Shown: positions 35,309 to 48,037 of the stretch, one piece after another
How the letters are laid out: each line of letters opens with the position of its first letter
Position numbering within the stretch: position 1 is the first letter of the stretch
Assembly: GCF_000002425.4 (NCBI RefSeq)
Contig: NC_037267.1
Location: forward strand, 6,709,396 to 6,773,395
Direction: 5' to 3'
Origin: Physcomitrium patens
Taxonomy: Eukaryota; Streptophyta; Bryopsida; Funariales; Funariaceae
Length of the DNA: 64,000 nt
Position numbers and translations under genes: made by a program
The notes under the pieces: generated by a model
What the model was told of the DNA's origin: nothing
Databases searched by the model: none
The model's input: the letters and a program-made list of their open reading frames with translations, nothing else

Positions 35309-37344
35309 GTTATGATATAATATGACTATATAGTGAAACTATAATCAAAATTAAATTTTTGATTAATATCTAATTATTTTGGTTCAATAATAATTCAAGG
35401 TATCTAAACATGGCTTTTATAAAAAGCCTCTTAGGTTATTTTCTTATCTTAATAGTTAGTAGGTTGAAGGTTGATTAGTACTTTTACCTTCTAGACTATA
35501 GAGACTCTTTTACTACTTTAGAAAGACCATAAATTGATAAAATCAGATTAAAAGAGGTAAATAATTAGTATGATTGATACTAGGGTTAAGTTGAGGGTAG
35601 GATTGGGCTAAAAATCCCTTAGGATAGATTAAATTGATATCCGAATGTCGACCATTTGTGAGACATGGTTGAAATCAAACCTCTAGCCATTAAAACGGCT
35701 GCCTAGGACAAAATAGGTTTTTATTTGAAGATCAAAGATTAGGATTCGAGAACTAGGTGAGAGCTTGTTTTAGAAATATAAGGCTAATTTTAGTAGGATT
35801 TGTTGGAACTAAGCAATTGTTGTTGAAAGTTAGGGTTTGTATCAGCAACTTGAGATTTATGCAATGAAATTAAGGCTAGTACTCTCAGCTAGTTTATAAA
35901 ATTGATGTCACATCTATGATTTAAATTTTGATAATGCTTGGTTAATTAGGTTTTCTAAATGTATATGAAATTTTGTAACAATCCAATCGTAAAATTAAGA
36001 GATATCTGGGTTTTGATACAAGAACATATTGGAAGTTGGTAGTTTGAGGTTAGGTAGGATTTCTATGATATCTAAAGATCTACTAGTTGAATCAGGGTAA
36101 AATTTTGCATGGTGTTAGAGGACTTGAAGATCAAGCTATATACCAATTTTGAGTTGAAATTAATAGTTGGAGAAGGAAAAATCACTATTGGAACTTTTGC
36201 ATTACCTTTCAAGTTGGCAGCCAAGTAACATCAATATAGTTTTTGGAGGTTTTCTCACAATTTGCAAGTTGGATTGGGCTGAAATTTCTTAAGCATATAT
36301 TAGACTTACATTGCCAAGTACATGCAAAATTTCACATCAAGTGGATGGTTAGATTAGAGGTTACAACTTGTCAAAGCTCACTAATTAGAGTTAAGACTTA
36401 CAAAAAAAATCTAAATTGCTTAAATATGAAAGTAAGAAGGTAATTGGGATTTATGTATGATTGAGGCTACTAAGAAGAGTGTTTTTTAGCACTTTTGAAT
36501 TGAAATTTGGATTATATTCTTCTCATATGGATGAAACCTATTAGGATTTCTTGGATACTTGTGAAACATAACTTCACCTTCCATAGCTAGATGCTCACTG
36601 TATTCCTTAGCAAGATAACACGTAATACAACAACGATTCTTCATTCCTTGCATCTTTATTCTATCTTTTCTTTCAATTGAACTTCAAACCTTAAAATCAA
36701 GATAAATTGACTAAATTGTAAATATAGTGGATGTTGTTTGAGTCATAGACATTAAGGTGAAATCACTTCAATTATATTATAGATATTATAGATATCAGCT
36801 GAATCATAGATACAAAGGTAAAATCACTTTAATTACTTCCTAGACAATATAAAGAACAATTAAGTTGTGGATATCAAAGTGAAATCACTTTCATTGGATT
36901 TTAGACATTATGGTATCACGGACATACATATTTACTTTAATAATTACTTAAATAATATGAATAGAAAGAAGTAGATAAAAATAAATTAATTTCATAATAT
37001 CTTCTAGAAGAGCTTCTTAAACTGCTTCATAGATGTGGTTTCATCTTTATACATATTTATAGGTGATTGATAGATTAAAAACTTGGCCAAAAAATTAGCC
37101 ACATGTTGCATGTATCAATAGCTTGTGGTATAAGCTAATGATGTAGTATATATATAAGAAACTTGCCTTGCAAGTTAATACATGTATCTTGCAAATTGAA
37201 CATGTATTAGAGGTCTTATAGAACTTTGCTACTTAGCCCTTACGTAGACAGTATTTATAGAGGCAAGAATGAAGTCTTTTTCATTCTCCTCAGTTTGAAG
37301 GATCTTTAATTTTCTTATCTTTTGGCAATAGCTATCATAGTTTC

Positions 37345-37386
<42 letters not shown>

Positions 37387-37485
37387 GTATTTATTTATTA
37401 TTTTATCATCTTTTTTTGAGAAAAATCTTACTTATTTATTTTCCTTCATTAAATTCTTGTCCTTAACATATAGAGAAATTACTTT
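35309..37485 (+). repeat. LTR copy C (about 2.2 kb)
   Basis: Starts TGTTATGATATAATATGACT, as copy A does (TGTCATAACATGACTATATG), and ends ...GTCCTTAACA near 37485. The interior matches copy A: a TGTCGACCATTTGTGAGACA / GTTGAAATCAAACC block near 35650, AGATCAAAGATTAGGATT near 35740, the TTAGCAAGATAACACG block near 36606, and all the 3' blocks shared with copies A and B from 36950. At about 36715-36900 it contains three or four imperfect copies of a 45-55 bp unit around CATAGACATTAAGGTGAAAT. No internal coding region follows, so it may be a solo LTR. Confidence 0.6.
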
Positions 37486-38927
37486 GATTGAGTAGTAGAT
37501 ATCAATCCAAATTACTTTGGCTTGGTCATAGACATCAAACTAAAACTACTTTGGTTAAGTCATAGATATCAATGTTTGCTTTGATGCTTTAAAAGTATTT
37601 AAATTCATATATAATTTTGGATATAGTTTTGATTTATATTGTTGAATTTTTGCTATGTGTAACTAAGATCAATGCTAGTTTGGAAGCTTTTGTCTTTCAT
37701 AACATGCCTACATCAAGTTTTATTGGTGAAATTGTGTTTTTTTTCTTTTTTCTTTTTTCTTTTTTCTTTCTTATAGAGCTTTTATTGAAGCTTATGATTT
37801 TATTTTTTATTATTGGATTTGAGCTTGTTGGCATCATTTCTCTCTTTCTACTTCCCATATTTGATTTTGTGGACATAAGACTTAAATGTGGAATTTAGTT
37901 TTTGGATTGAGTTTGGCAGTGTGTACATTTTTATAATTTATGGAGTTAATATTGTCTTACTAATTTTGATTTGTGATCTATATTGGAATTGTTGGAATTT
38001 ATGAGCCAATAGATGTAGTTGATAGAGATTGGAGATTGCAAAATTATGGATTTTTTTGTGATGTTCTATGTGGATACTAGATATAGCAAGCAAGTTGTTT
38101 GATTCATCTTTGTCTACTAGTTGTGTCACAAATTAATGATTGATCATACACAGTTCAATCCAAACTTAAATTTAATTTAGCTCATAATAGATGTATCTAA
38201 ACTAGTGTATCTATCAAAATGAATTGATGTGAAAAGCAACTAATCTTGGGTGCAATAAAGAAAAGAACTAGTGGCAACTAGGCTTTGTGGTAGCACATAT
38301 TAGCCTCTTGCCTTACTTACAAGTCCACTACAGTCTGCAAAAAAAATATATGCTTGCAATGCACAATATACCAAAGAACATAATCACAAGAGTGAAGGAG
38401 TGATTCTATTTATTGATTATCAATCATTAGTGTAATTAGTGGTATAAAATGCACAAATATATTTTGTACAATATTTTTTCCTAATCACTTTTTATGTCAA
38501 AATTAATTATTAAAAAAACAATCAAATAGAATTTGGAGTAATAGATAGTCTTCTATCTTTTGCAAGAAGAAATCTACTTATTTTACACATGATTGCAAAG
38601 TTGGTCTCAAGTTTGGTAAAGCATCTAAGTACAAGTGTCTTTGATTGTTCAAATTGATCTTCTAATAATGGTTGTAATGACAAAGTGTGCCTTGACAATT
38701 TATTTTTTAATTTCTAATTTATATGCATATTAGAATAATCTGGTGATGATTTATTTTTTAATGATTTTTATAATAGATGGATCAATTTAACATTTCTTTA
38801 TATAAAATTTAAAAATAAAAATATACAAAAAATTAAAATTAAATAAAATATTATTATTGTACTTTATCAATTATTAAATATTTATAATGGTATATGTGAG
38901 TTTAAGCTTAATTTTTAGTAATTTTAC

Positions 38928-38930
<3 letters not shown>
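37486..38930. other. AT-rich DNA with short tandem motif, no gene seen
   Basis: About 37486-37585 repeats AAATTACTTTGG, then GTCATAGACATCAA-type units, related to the tandem unit inside LTR copy C. About 37740-37775 has TTTTTTCTT repeats. An inverted copy of the 19.95-kb dispersed repeat lies at about 38716-38820. The hydrophobic open frame at 37617-37898 is composition-driven. Confidence 0.45.

Positions 38931-38931
<1 letters not shown>

Positions 38932-39003
<72 letters not shown>
38932..39003. repeat. Compound (AT)n(GT)n microsatellite
   Basis: About 36 bp of alternating AT followed directly by about 34 bp of alternating GT. It is a pure purine-pyrimidine alternation over about 70 bp. 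Confidence 0.97.
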
Positions 39004-39004
<1 letters not shown>

Positions 39005-40900
39005 AATGTAATTAATAGTGTAAATGTTCTATCATTAAAGGATTCTTTACATGTACAACCCCACTTTTAAAAGTTGTGATTTAAAAGCTTAATATTGCTC
39101 TTTTGTTTAGTGAAGAAAACTTATCTTATAAAACTTTGGCCATTAGAAATAGTACAAATTAAGACATGTCATCAATTAAACCAAAATATTTTTTAGTTGT
39201 AATTCTCAATGTGAATGTTCATAAATATAAATAAACTCTTCAAAATTTTGACTAATTTTGGTAAATATAAAAAATATATAATTTATGAGAATTTTTAGTA
39301 ACTTTTGATATGGCTTCTTAAATTTTAATAAACTATGTATTATAGAGAGTCTTATTCAAATTCCAAAAGATAATACTATTTATAGTATATAAGAAAAAAA
39401 TATATTCTACTTCTTATTATTCTCTTACAATCTTTTGGTTGATTTTTCAAAGTTTGAAGCTAGTATATAAAGGCTTAATAACTTAAACTAATTACTAAGT
39501 TTAAGGTTATTTTTCAAGCCTTTCTAATAATTGTAAAAATCTCTAAATTACTATAGATAATTTTATAGCAAATTATTTTATAATACTGAGAAGAAATACA
39601 AAGATTTTTTTGATGGAAGGATAATTTCCAATCAATAATATTAAATATTCTAAATATTTTTTAGGAAAAAAAAATGTCTAATGATTCTTTGTAAAATTTA
39701 TTGCTAAAATGTATAGTGATTTTACTAGAATTTAATATCAATTTATAATAAAATTTTGTAAATATTCATGATGTTTTTAAAGTTTTTATTATTTTTTAAT
39801 AATTTATATTATTATTTATATATTTACAAGATTTATTGTGTAAGTATGTGTATATATATATATATATATATAAGATAACATTAAATTCTAAAATTTTATT
39901 AATCTTCATAATCTATAGAAAGCTTCTATTATTATTTTAAATAGCTTCTATAAAATGTTTTATGGACTTCTATAACATTTTTTATTTATTTAATGAAGAT
40001 ATATAAGTTATGCAATGTAAATAAGAACAACAATGTGCATTTCAACCTTATTGATAAAAGTCTTAAAACAATTGTTAGCATTATTATGTTTTTCGATCTT
40101 GTAATTATTCTTGATATGTATACTTATATGTAATTTTTTATTATGTTCTTTAGAAAATATTTCAATATATGTATAGTTTTAATAATAAAATTATCAAAAC
40201 GAAACATGGAAATATAAAAATTTAAATTCTAATAATTAAAAATACTTCTTACCTTCAAAGTTATGAAACTTTATGAATTACACATACATTTCAAGCATGA
40301 AAACTATAAGGACAATAACAAAATCATATTCAACATATCTACTTTGGCATCTAGCCATCAAAACTAATTTTGAATTGCCATGATTACATGGCAATCAATT
40401 AATCAAAAGTAATACTAAAAAAAGAAATTCTAAATAGTTCAAGAAATAACCCATGTATTTATATGTTCTTATATAAATGTATTAATTGAAGACCCAAGGA
40501 GAAGGCTCGGGAAAATATTACAGATAAAAAAAATGAAAAAATAATAATTTTAAAATAAACATCAAAACATATAATAAAATAGTGTATATTGTACCTACTG
40601 AGAAATTAAGATGAAATTCTATGCACAACACTTTGAAAAATGTTAATTAGATAACAAACTCAACACCAGGAAAATACCTTTAAAAGTTTTCCTTTATTCA
40701 GCTGTGAGATAACAGAAATTGGTGTACATTTACCTCTTATCTATTATCGTGTATAATCAATATATGACCCAATTACAATAAGTCAAGACATCATAATAAA
40801 AATTGATAAACTAGTAAGAAATGATCATTAGCCATATCTCCACAAGCCTGTTACCAATGAATGACGTAGAATTGCTTAATACAGTACCAGGCCCAATGAG
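39004..40900. other. AT-rich intergenic DNA, no gene seen
   Basis: Includes an (AT)n run at about 39849-39872. Only short low-complexity frames. Composition rises to gene-like from about 40900, where the 5' flank of the LEA-TMEM205 gene begins. Confidence 0.6.
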
Positions 40901-41837
40901 GAAATTATAATTACCATCCATAAAACTGAACTCCGTTCGTCCACGTCAGAAGTTTACGGCCAAGCGTCGCCATATGAAACTGCCCGGTAGATTTGGCGGG
41001 AGGACCACAATTCAGATGGCATCCCAGTTTAGGATACAACGAGCCTTATGAAGCTTTGGCGAGCAAAACAAACTGCGCAGTCTGCTTCGCGCGGTTCAGC
41101 GCTCCATTTACCCTTGGGTCACTGGAAATCCCGCGCGCCTCTCCTCCCGCGCAAATTCATGTGAAGGGAGATCTTCCTGTGCAGGATTAGGCTGGTGATC
41201 AGCAGTTAATTGCCTACAAAGGATGGATTAGCATTCTTGGCCTTGTAGTTTCCGGGTGCGGTCCGGCTTCATGTCAACTTTGTAATCTCTCTCATGCTAA
41301 ATTTGGGTACTTGCTTTGCAAGGTTTAGATGGAAGCTGCTGTGTTTTGTGGATAAATTGTGGGTGCTCGATTGATTCTGCTGAAGTGTGTTCATGGTGCT
41401 GGTCTTCGACTGAAATATTTCGTGAATGCTGGTGGGAATGTTTGAAGAGCAGCACGTACCTCTTGCTGGTGTAACAATGAAAACGTCTGAATTCCACAAA
41501 CTTGGTGCTTGAGGTGATTTCATTGGCAGTAATAGATTTGGCTTGATAAAGCGTGGGCGAAAGATCATGGATGCAACGTTCCTCATGAGCAACTTGTTAG
41601 GAAGATGAAGAGACCAAGAAGTAAAATGTACTCTCGTGACATGGAAAGCAAGGACCTCATGCGAATGAAGCGAAACATGGTTGGGACTGTTGTCTTAGAA
41701 GGTGTTTTGTGGTTTGAAATGCCAAGAATTGGTGTTGCGATGCGAGTTTGCAATCAGGTACAGAGGTTCTGAAAGCTCCAGACATGGAAGTTGGATCTTG
41801 GAGATTGAATCGAAGGAGAGGAGGTGCAAGTGCCACG
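40901..41837 (+). promoter_or_regulatory. 5' flank and probable leader of the LEA-TMEM205 gene
   Basis: GC-intermediate DNA. An ACGT-core site CCACGTCAG at about 40939-40947 has the form of an ABA-response or bZIP site, which would suit a LEA gene; this is weak evidence. Open frames here (for example 40993-41190) show no family. Confidence 0.3.
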
Positions 41838-44800
41838 ATGAACGTTGCAGCAATGGCGATGCTGCTGACTGCGGTAGGGTCAGTGATGTTGATGTCGCCG
41901 GAGATCATGCTTGTGAAGTCATCACAATATGACGAGAGCCCATTGGGAACAATGAAAGTCGCTGCAACTGTGACGGTGTTGAAGGTGGAGGAGAAGGCAG
42001 GGGCGGGTAAGGATCCATTGGAGAATAGAGGGAAGGCGTTGACAAAACCAGTGGAAAAATGAATGGGGTGGTTTCGGAAGAAGCCTAAGTCGGAGGATCA
42101 CCTTGCTATTGCCAAGAGAAAGCCGCGCTTGCGAAAAAGGCCATACAAGAGGCGGAAGCACAGATCAAAGGCGCGGTGGCGGAAAGGCCAAGTTCCCCTG
42201 CTGATGCCATTCTGGAGAAACTACCCTCCCAAGTGCAACACTGCTTCCTTATCAGGTTCTCTTTACAATCTTGCACATTGCTCACTCTCGAAACAGGGAA
42301 ATGTAATACCAACGTGTCGTGGTTAGAACTACGTGAATGCGTATTCATCGGTCCCCCCGTTTGAACAATATAAATTCCTCGTTTACTTCAAGAAATATTG
42401 CAAGCTGCTTCCAAAAATTATTGGATCGCGTTTTAATTGACGTACATCAAGATTGAAGGAGATACGGAAGCGATGGGAATTTATGAACTATATCTAATCG
42501 AGAGGATGACATGTCGCTTGTCTTGATGCAATTCTAAGAGGAATGGACTTTAAATTCTCTCATCTTAATCTACGCCGAGGTTGGAAGGCGTTACTATGTC
42601 GACATTCACCATACAGCTGCATTCCCAAGTTTCAGTTTCTGCATTGTGAGTTATTAAATGTGTTTTTGCTTTGGAAAATAATGTGAAGAGAGAGTTTTTA
42701 CTTAATGTCATTATGCAGGGAAGTACGCGGGTGACAAAGCATCACAAACGGCCGAAGCTGCCATGAACGTAGTTGGAACTGCGCAGGAAATGGAAGAAGT
42801 TGGTGCACGTGCTGTGCACAACAAAGCAGTATCTGTGAAAGATTCAACTTAAGATGTTGTCGCCGCTGCTAGAGACAAAGCGGAGTCTGCACTGCGGGAA
42901 GTGAGCATCTCTCAAAATCTTTTGGGAACTGTTTCCGAGCACTTTCAAGCTCGAGCCTGTACTATCTGCTCAGAACCAGCTTGTATCATAATCAAAACAG
43001 TTGGGTCTACTTAAACACAATCAAGTTTTGGTAGTATGTCGTCTTGAAAGTCACAATGGTTGTATTTTCTTGTGATGCAGACTGAGATGAGTGAAAAGGA
43101 AGTTGCTGAGGAAATCCACGACAGAGCAGCCGAAGCTCTTGAATCAGCCAAGGATAAAACATGCGAGAAAGTTGGGGTAGCGGGAGACACAATCCACGAT
43201 GCAACTGGATATGTAAAGGAAAAACTGCGTGAGATTGTTGTAGGCGCCGTGCACGAAGTGTATGATGTCGGTCAGGCAGCGAAAGAGAGAACCTCCGGCG
43301 TTGCGGAGTATGCCAAGGACAAGGTGTATAAAGGCGTTCAAGGCGTGCACAAAACTCGGGATGCTGTGTTTGGCAGCGTTCTCTCTGGAGTGGACAAGAC
43401 AACGAACACCGCAACTGATGCAGCCGAGAAGGTGAAAATCACTGCAGAGCATGCCGCTCAAGAGGTAAGGGAGGCTGGCCGTGGCATCTAGGACAAAATG
43501 AAAGATGCAGTGTGCATGACTGCGGATTGCATCCGAGCGCGGGCACATGACGCTGGATCCTTCCTACCAAATCTACGCCAAGGTATAGGGTATGGATACA
43601 ATGGACGAACAGAAATCACCAGCAACATTGCAGGATCTGTCAAGCAAACGGTCAATCACGCCGCTGAAGATTTGGAAGAGATTGGCGAGAATTACTACGA
43701 CGAATTCAGGGACATGACGCGAAATGCGTACCGGATCGGCAAGGACAGAGGGGGAGAATGTTACGACTTTGTTAGAGATAGAGCAGGTGAATACAGCTAT
43801 GACCGACCTCAAGACTGGAGCCCCAGAAATTACTTCTCGGCAATGAGATGAAGACCCGCTGTTTATTACCACAGTGAACGCGACACAGCGGAAGATATTG
43901 ACGAGATTTCGAAATTTAAAGCTTGTAATGACCTCGCTGCAGTGGCAGAATGCATGTGGTGGCGTAGCGCTGGGACTTTATCCCCAGAGAACGTCCCGAC
44001 CTCCTCTCTTTCTGAGGTTGTGATTGGAGATGTGAAGTATGCATGGCAAGGGAAAGGTCGCCAGTCTGGGCATGAGAATGTCTTCAACGGCGAATTAAAC
44101 TCTGCCAATGACGCAGCGCACACAGTGAGTGAACGATTGGGCATTACCAAGGTCCACGGCAAAGAAGGTGGTGAGAAAGTCCAGGAGCAGGGGTCTGAAT
44201 CCCTGCGGTCTACAGTAGGAGATTACTCGGACAAGGCTCAACAAGAGCTTTCTAATTCCACTAGGTTTAGCGACAAAAGCAAATTCTTGAAAAAGATCTG
44301 GAAGGATGTCTTCTTTAGGAAATCTACAGGGATTCTTCTCTCCTTTACTCGTACCCTTCATCTCTTCACCTTCTCCATGGTCTACGGCTCCTCCTTTTAG
44401 ATGACGTTCGTGTCAGGGATGATCTTGTCGAAGCACCTGCCTCGACAACAATTCGGTTACGTACAGAGCCAAATGTTCCCAGTATATCTCAGAATCGTGG
44501 CAGTGGGACAGATCGTACTGTTTTATCTCCATTCCGTCATGCAACCCTGGTTCTGGGCTGGCAAAATTGAGCTTTAGGAGTTGATCAACTCTGCCCTCCA
44601 CGCTTCCATCGCCTATGTTCTTGAGCCTCGCGCTACAAATGTACGCATAACGCTCACAATTTAGTTCAACCCTCTTTTTGTGTACTGATATCTGTGCTTC
44701 AGTGTTTGAGTTTGACGTGTTGGACGACAATTTATGCAGATGATGTTAGAGCAGCTGCAAGCGGACAAAGAAGACGGACGAGCTACGGACATCACATTGT

Positions 44801-44961
44801 CGTCTATGGAAGCGAAGCAGTTGGAGGATTCCAAGAAGAAGCTCATCTGGATCAACAATCGGTTGAAGACCTTGCATGGCTACTCGTCAGCGCTTAACTT
44901 GATCAGTTTGAGCGGTTTAACCTGCCATTTGTGGCATCTGGCGCACCGTCTTGTAGTGTAG
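41838..44961 (+). pseudogene. LEA_4 plus TMEM205-like (DUF4149) gene with six stops and a frameshift
   Basis: Family: plant LEA_4 proteins with a C-terminal TMEM205-like membrane domain (Arabidopsis AT1G72100 type). Pieces in order: a hydrophobic N-terminus (MAMLLTAVGSVMLM), a GWFRKKPKSEDHL segment, amphipathic LEA repeats (AALAKKAIQEAEAQIKGAVA; EKEVAEEIHDRAAEALESAK; EYAKDKVYKGVQGV), then the TMEM205 part (LHLFTFSMVYGSSF, stop, MTFVSGMILSKHLPRQQFGY, then QSQMFPVYLRIVAVGQIVLF, LEPRATN, and NRLKTLHGYSSALNLISLSG). Exons: about 41838-42232, about 42719-42900, 43081-44640 and 44740-44961, with GT donors at 42901 and 44641. The first intron's phase does not fit cleanly. Stops: TGA 42060, TAA 42850, TAG 43489, TGA 43849, TAG 44398 (at the family's Trp), TAG 44575. 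One base is missing near 42115. Most likely a recent pseudogene. Confidence 0.82.
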
Positions 44962-45598
44962 ATTTCATGCTACTGGTTTTGTTAACGATAAAAGAGCCTA
45001 AATGCCTCATTCGAATGGGTTTTCTCGACTTGATGTCAGATTCGTTGGGACGTTACAGCATTGCGATGGCTGGGCTCCTGGAACGTTGTAGGGTCGTCGA
45101 GATTTTGGATGTGGAGATGGTTTGTACATATTCGATGGAAAAGAATTCTAGGAAGATAATGATGGTCAAGGTGCGAACTTGTCGTTGGCTGCATTGTATA
45201 TAAAACTCGGAAGGTGAGAATTGAAGCTTTTGCAGGAGTCCTTGTTACAACTTTAGAGAGAGATCATTCAGCTTTTCGTTCAGGAAGAGATTACCGAACT
45301 TACAAGGTTATCCAAGGCAGTTAAAATAAAATAACTACAATAGCTGGAGGTTGCAATCGCTATTATTCGTATCTATCTATCAAGGAGTACTGCTAATTGT
45401 TCTATTTGAAAAGAAAAAAGTAGCTTACTACGATGATTTTTGAAGCGAAAGCAAGTGATATGGCCATTAGCCAACAATGTGGGCATAAGATCACATTGGT
45501 ATAGGGCAACTGCAGGTGTGATTTTAGTTATCCAAACCTGCAATCATGATATGAACAACATGATATGCCATGCAGACCACAATTCACCCCCTATATGT
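44962..45598. other. Convergent intergenic region (3' ends)
   Basis: Space of about 640 bp between the LEA-TMEM205 gene and ETHE1, which point at each other. It should hold both 3' ends. The open frame at 44931-45203 on the + strand has no family signal. Confidence 0.5.
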
Positions 45599-48037
45599 TT
45601 ACACAGGATCTTGGAAACCACACAGCATGTTAGAAGGAACTGCCACGTCCATCAACTTCGGGTAAGGCAACCCTAAATCTGCGTCAACACATAACTGAAA
45701 ATCAATTTCGGGAGATAGATGCTAGAGAGGGAGTTGGTGCATTTCAACCAATAAAAAGAAACACAAAGAAGACAGCTAAAGGTAGAATCCCATGTATGTG
45801 TCATGATTAAGAACTTACTTTGCATTATGAGTTTGAATTCCTCCTGCAAAAAAATTCAACACGACACTCAGTTTTGATGCAGGATAATTTGTACCAAGCT
45901 CATGAGCATCCATCAGCTCTCTTATGGCAATTTCAGAGATATAGATCTATGAAGATGCTCTTAGATCGATACTTCTAGATCTATTTACAGAAAAATCTGA
46001 TAGTAAGCTCAACTGGCCTTGATCAAACACCAACATTTCTGCACTCACCTCATCTTTTGTGAGTCGAGTATTGAACTTGAGTTCCTCTCCAACTGTCGAG
46101 ACCTGTTGGGAATGTCTTATATTAGAAAATAACCAAATATTATCCAAAAATTTCTGTGGCATCTTTACACAGTCAATATCTGCTGTACATAAAAATATTT
46201 AGGGGATACAAAAAACAAGGGCACATCCCTTTCTTGAAACCATTGTTCATCAGAAGATTATCAACGCGAAAATTTAGCGGTTGTGTGTTGAAATTAAGGA
46301 CATATTAAATTGAGCCAATATTTTGCACATGTTTAAGCACTACTATTTCACCATTGTGGACTATCTGGAGGAAAAAGCTTACCATGTGTCCTTTGTAATC
46401 ATGGGCAGGGTAGATGAGTGTCTCTTTTGGTAAAGTAAAAATCTGTCACCACAAATAGGTGAAATTAAGCGTCTTCTTGAATCACATGCACCACATTCAG
46501 CTGGCATGAAAACATCACGAAGTTGCATGAAGATTAAAAAAATTCGATAGAAAGCACCTGCGAGTGCACCGACTTATATAGCCGGCTTGCGTCTCCTCTC
46601 TAACACAGTGAATGACCTGTGAGCACTCGTAGAGAAGGCATATTGCCATGCTACTCCATGAAATCAAAATTCCATATCTATAATAGGTCACCAGTGCATC
46701 ATTCACTACTCCAAAGGAATATTGTACATGCTGAACTTGAAGGTTGACTGAAACTCGGAAATCGTAAAGCTGACAATGTATTTCAGATCCAAAGTTCACA
46801 AGGTCAAATTCTGATAGAGGCAACCTGAAAGTCTGTGCGACCGCAACCACGAATAAGGAGAGCATCTCCAGTAAATGCCATTCGTGGATACGGTTGCTCG
46901 AGGCCTTCTCCAGTGACATACGTTACGCAGCCTTCGGTATGTCCGGGAGTTGACCTCACCTGCGTCACACGCCGGAAAGGTTACGTGTCAGAGCTCAACC
47001 ATAAGAATCTTGACATACTTGACAGACACAACGCCATTTTAAAGGCTAGGAACCTGAAACAACGTTCATACTTCGTACAAAAGGCTCTTGAAGTTTCAGC
47101 GGTTATTTATTCAATTTCCTACGGTTGGGAGGGATTCAGCAATAGTACCTCGAGATACAGGTTGCCGAAGCAGATTTTGTCGCCAGCATCCAGGTGAATG
47201 TCAGCTTTGGCACCACTTGCTCTTGAAATAGCTGATTTAACTCCTGGTATCTTTTTCTGCGTCGATTTACACGAAGTCGTAATTTTTTACATTAAAAAGA
47301 TTAAATAAAAAAATAAAAACAAAACAAACGTCATCACAGCGTGGAAGTTGTTCTCATAAGTTACTGCATGTCAGGGTTGAGAAACTGAGCCAAGAAACCC
47401 TTAACCTGGCAGCATGGTTACACAACCCAGCACGATTTGTTCTGTTTACAATAGTTTCAAATGAAGAAATTCGACGCAAGAATTTGTGAAGTCATTTTCG
47501 ACACAATAGCGTACTTTGAGAAGACCAGTGCCGGTGACATGATCTGCGTGTACATGGGTGTTCATGACATACAACAATTTCAGCCCCAACTGCTCCACAA
47601 GAGCGACATCCCTCTCTGCGGTCTTGTCCACAGGATCCACAAGCTGCACCCGCAAGTTCTAAATGTCAAATATTAGTAGAGCCTCACATGTTTGGACACT
47701 ACTTGATGCTTAAAAAAATTGAATATTGAAAGTTGGCACAAAAAGATAAAGAACTAAACAAAAGAAAAGCGTGGAATGTCATGTTCGTGAATGAAACAAT
47801 TTGAGGAGTAATCAAACTTGCCACGGCAGGTCGATCCGAATGCGCAGTATCTGCCAGCAAGTAAGTGTAAGTTGATGACTCTTTCTCAAATAGTTGCCGA
47901 AAGAGCAAGGAGGGCTGGGCTTTCGTGGATCCTGTCATAATTTCAGGATTTCGAAGTCCAAATGCTCCGGATGAGGATGAACAGTGTGCTTTCAAGAACA
48001 CGGCATTAAAGAGTCGTGACACTCCACACACTTGCAT
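45599..48037 (-). CDS. ETHE1: ETHE1 persulfide dioxygenase (mitochondrial), 9 exons
   Basis: Iron-dependent persulfide dioxygenase of the metallo-beta-lactamase fold. It oxidises glutathione persulfide to sulfite in the mitochondrial matrix, in cysteine and sulfide catabolism. Exons (minus): 48037-47822, 47643-47515, 47256-47149, 46959-46825, 46599-46558, 46442-46383, 46102-46049, 45843-45819, 45678-45599, giving 282 residues (Arabidopsis 294). Motifs: [40 protein letters not shown] (metal site), [12 protein letters not shown] (ligand His), [18 protein letters not shown] (ligand Asp), [24 protein letters not shown] and [18 protein letters not shown]. The chosen start gives a basic, Ser-rich presequence suited to mitochondrial import ([18 protein letters not shown]); an in-frame ATG at 48076 is an alternative. 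Intron 1 uses a GC donor (GTG|GCAAGT); the rest are GT-AG. The gene appears intact. Confidence 0.95.

Noticed and set aside
37617-37898. 93-codon hydrophobic open frame
   Set aside because: Driven by TTTTCTTT repeats in AT-rich DNA. No conserved features.
41269-41592. Minus-strand open frames in the LEA 5' flank
   Set aside because: No motif or splice support. They lie in probable leader or promoter of the plus-strand gene.
43060-43851. Calling the LEA part (stop at 43849) a complete functional gene on its own
   Set aside because: It already carries TAG at 43489 and TAA at 42850 in the same frame, and the frame after 43849 continues into family-typical LEA and TMEM205 sequence.
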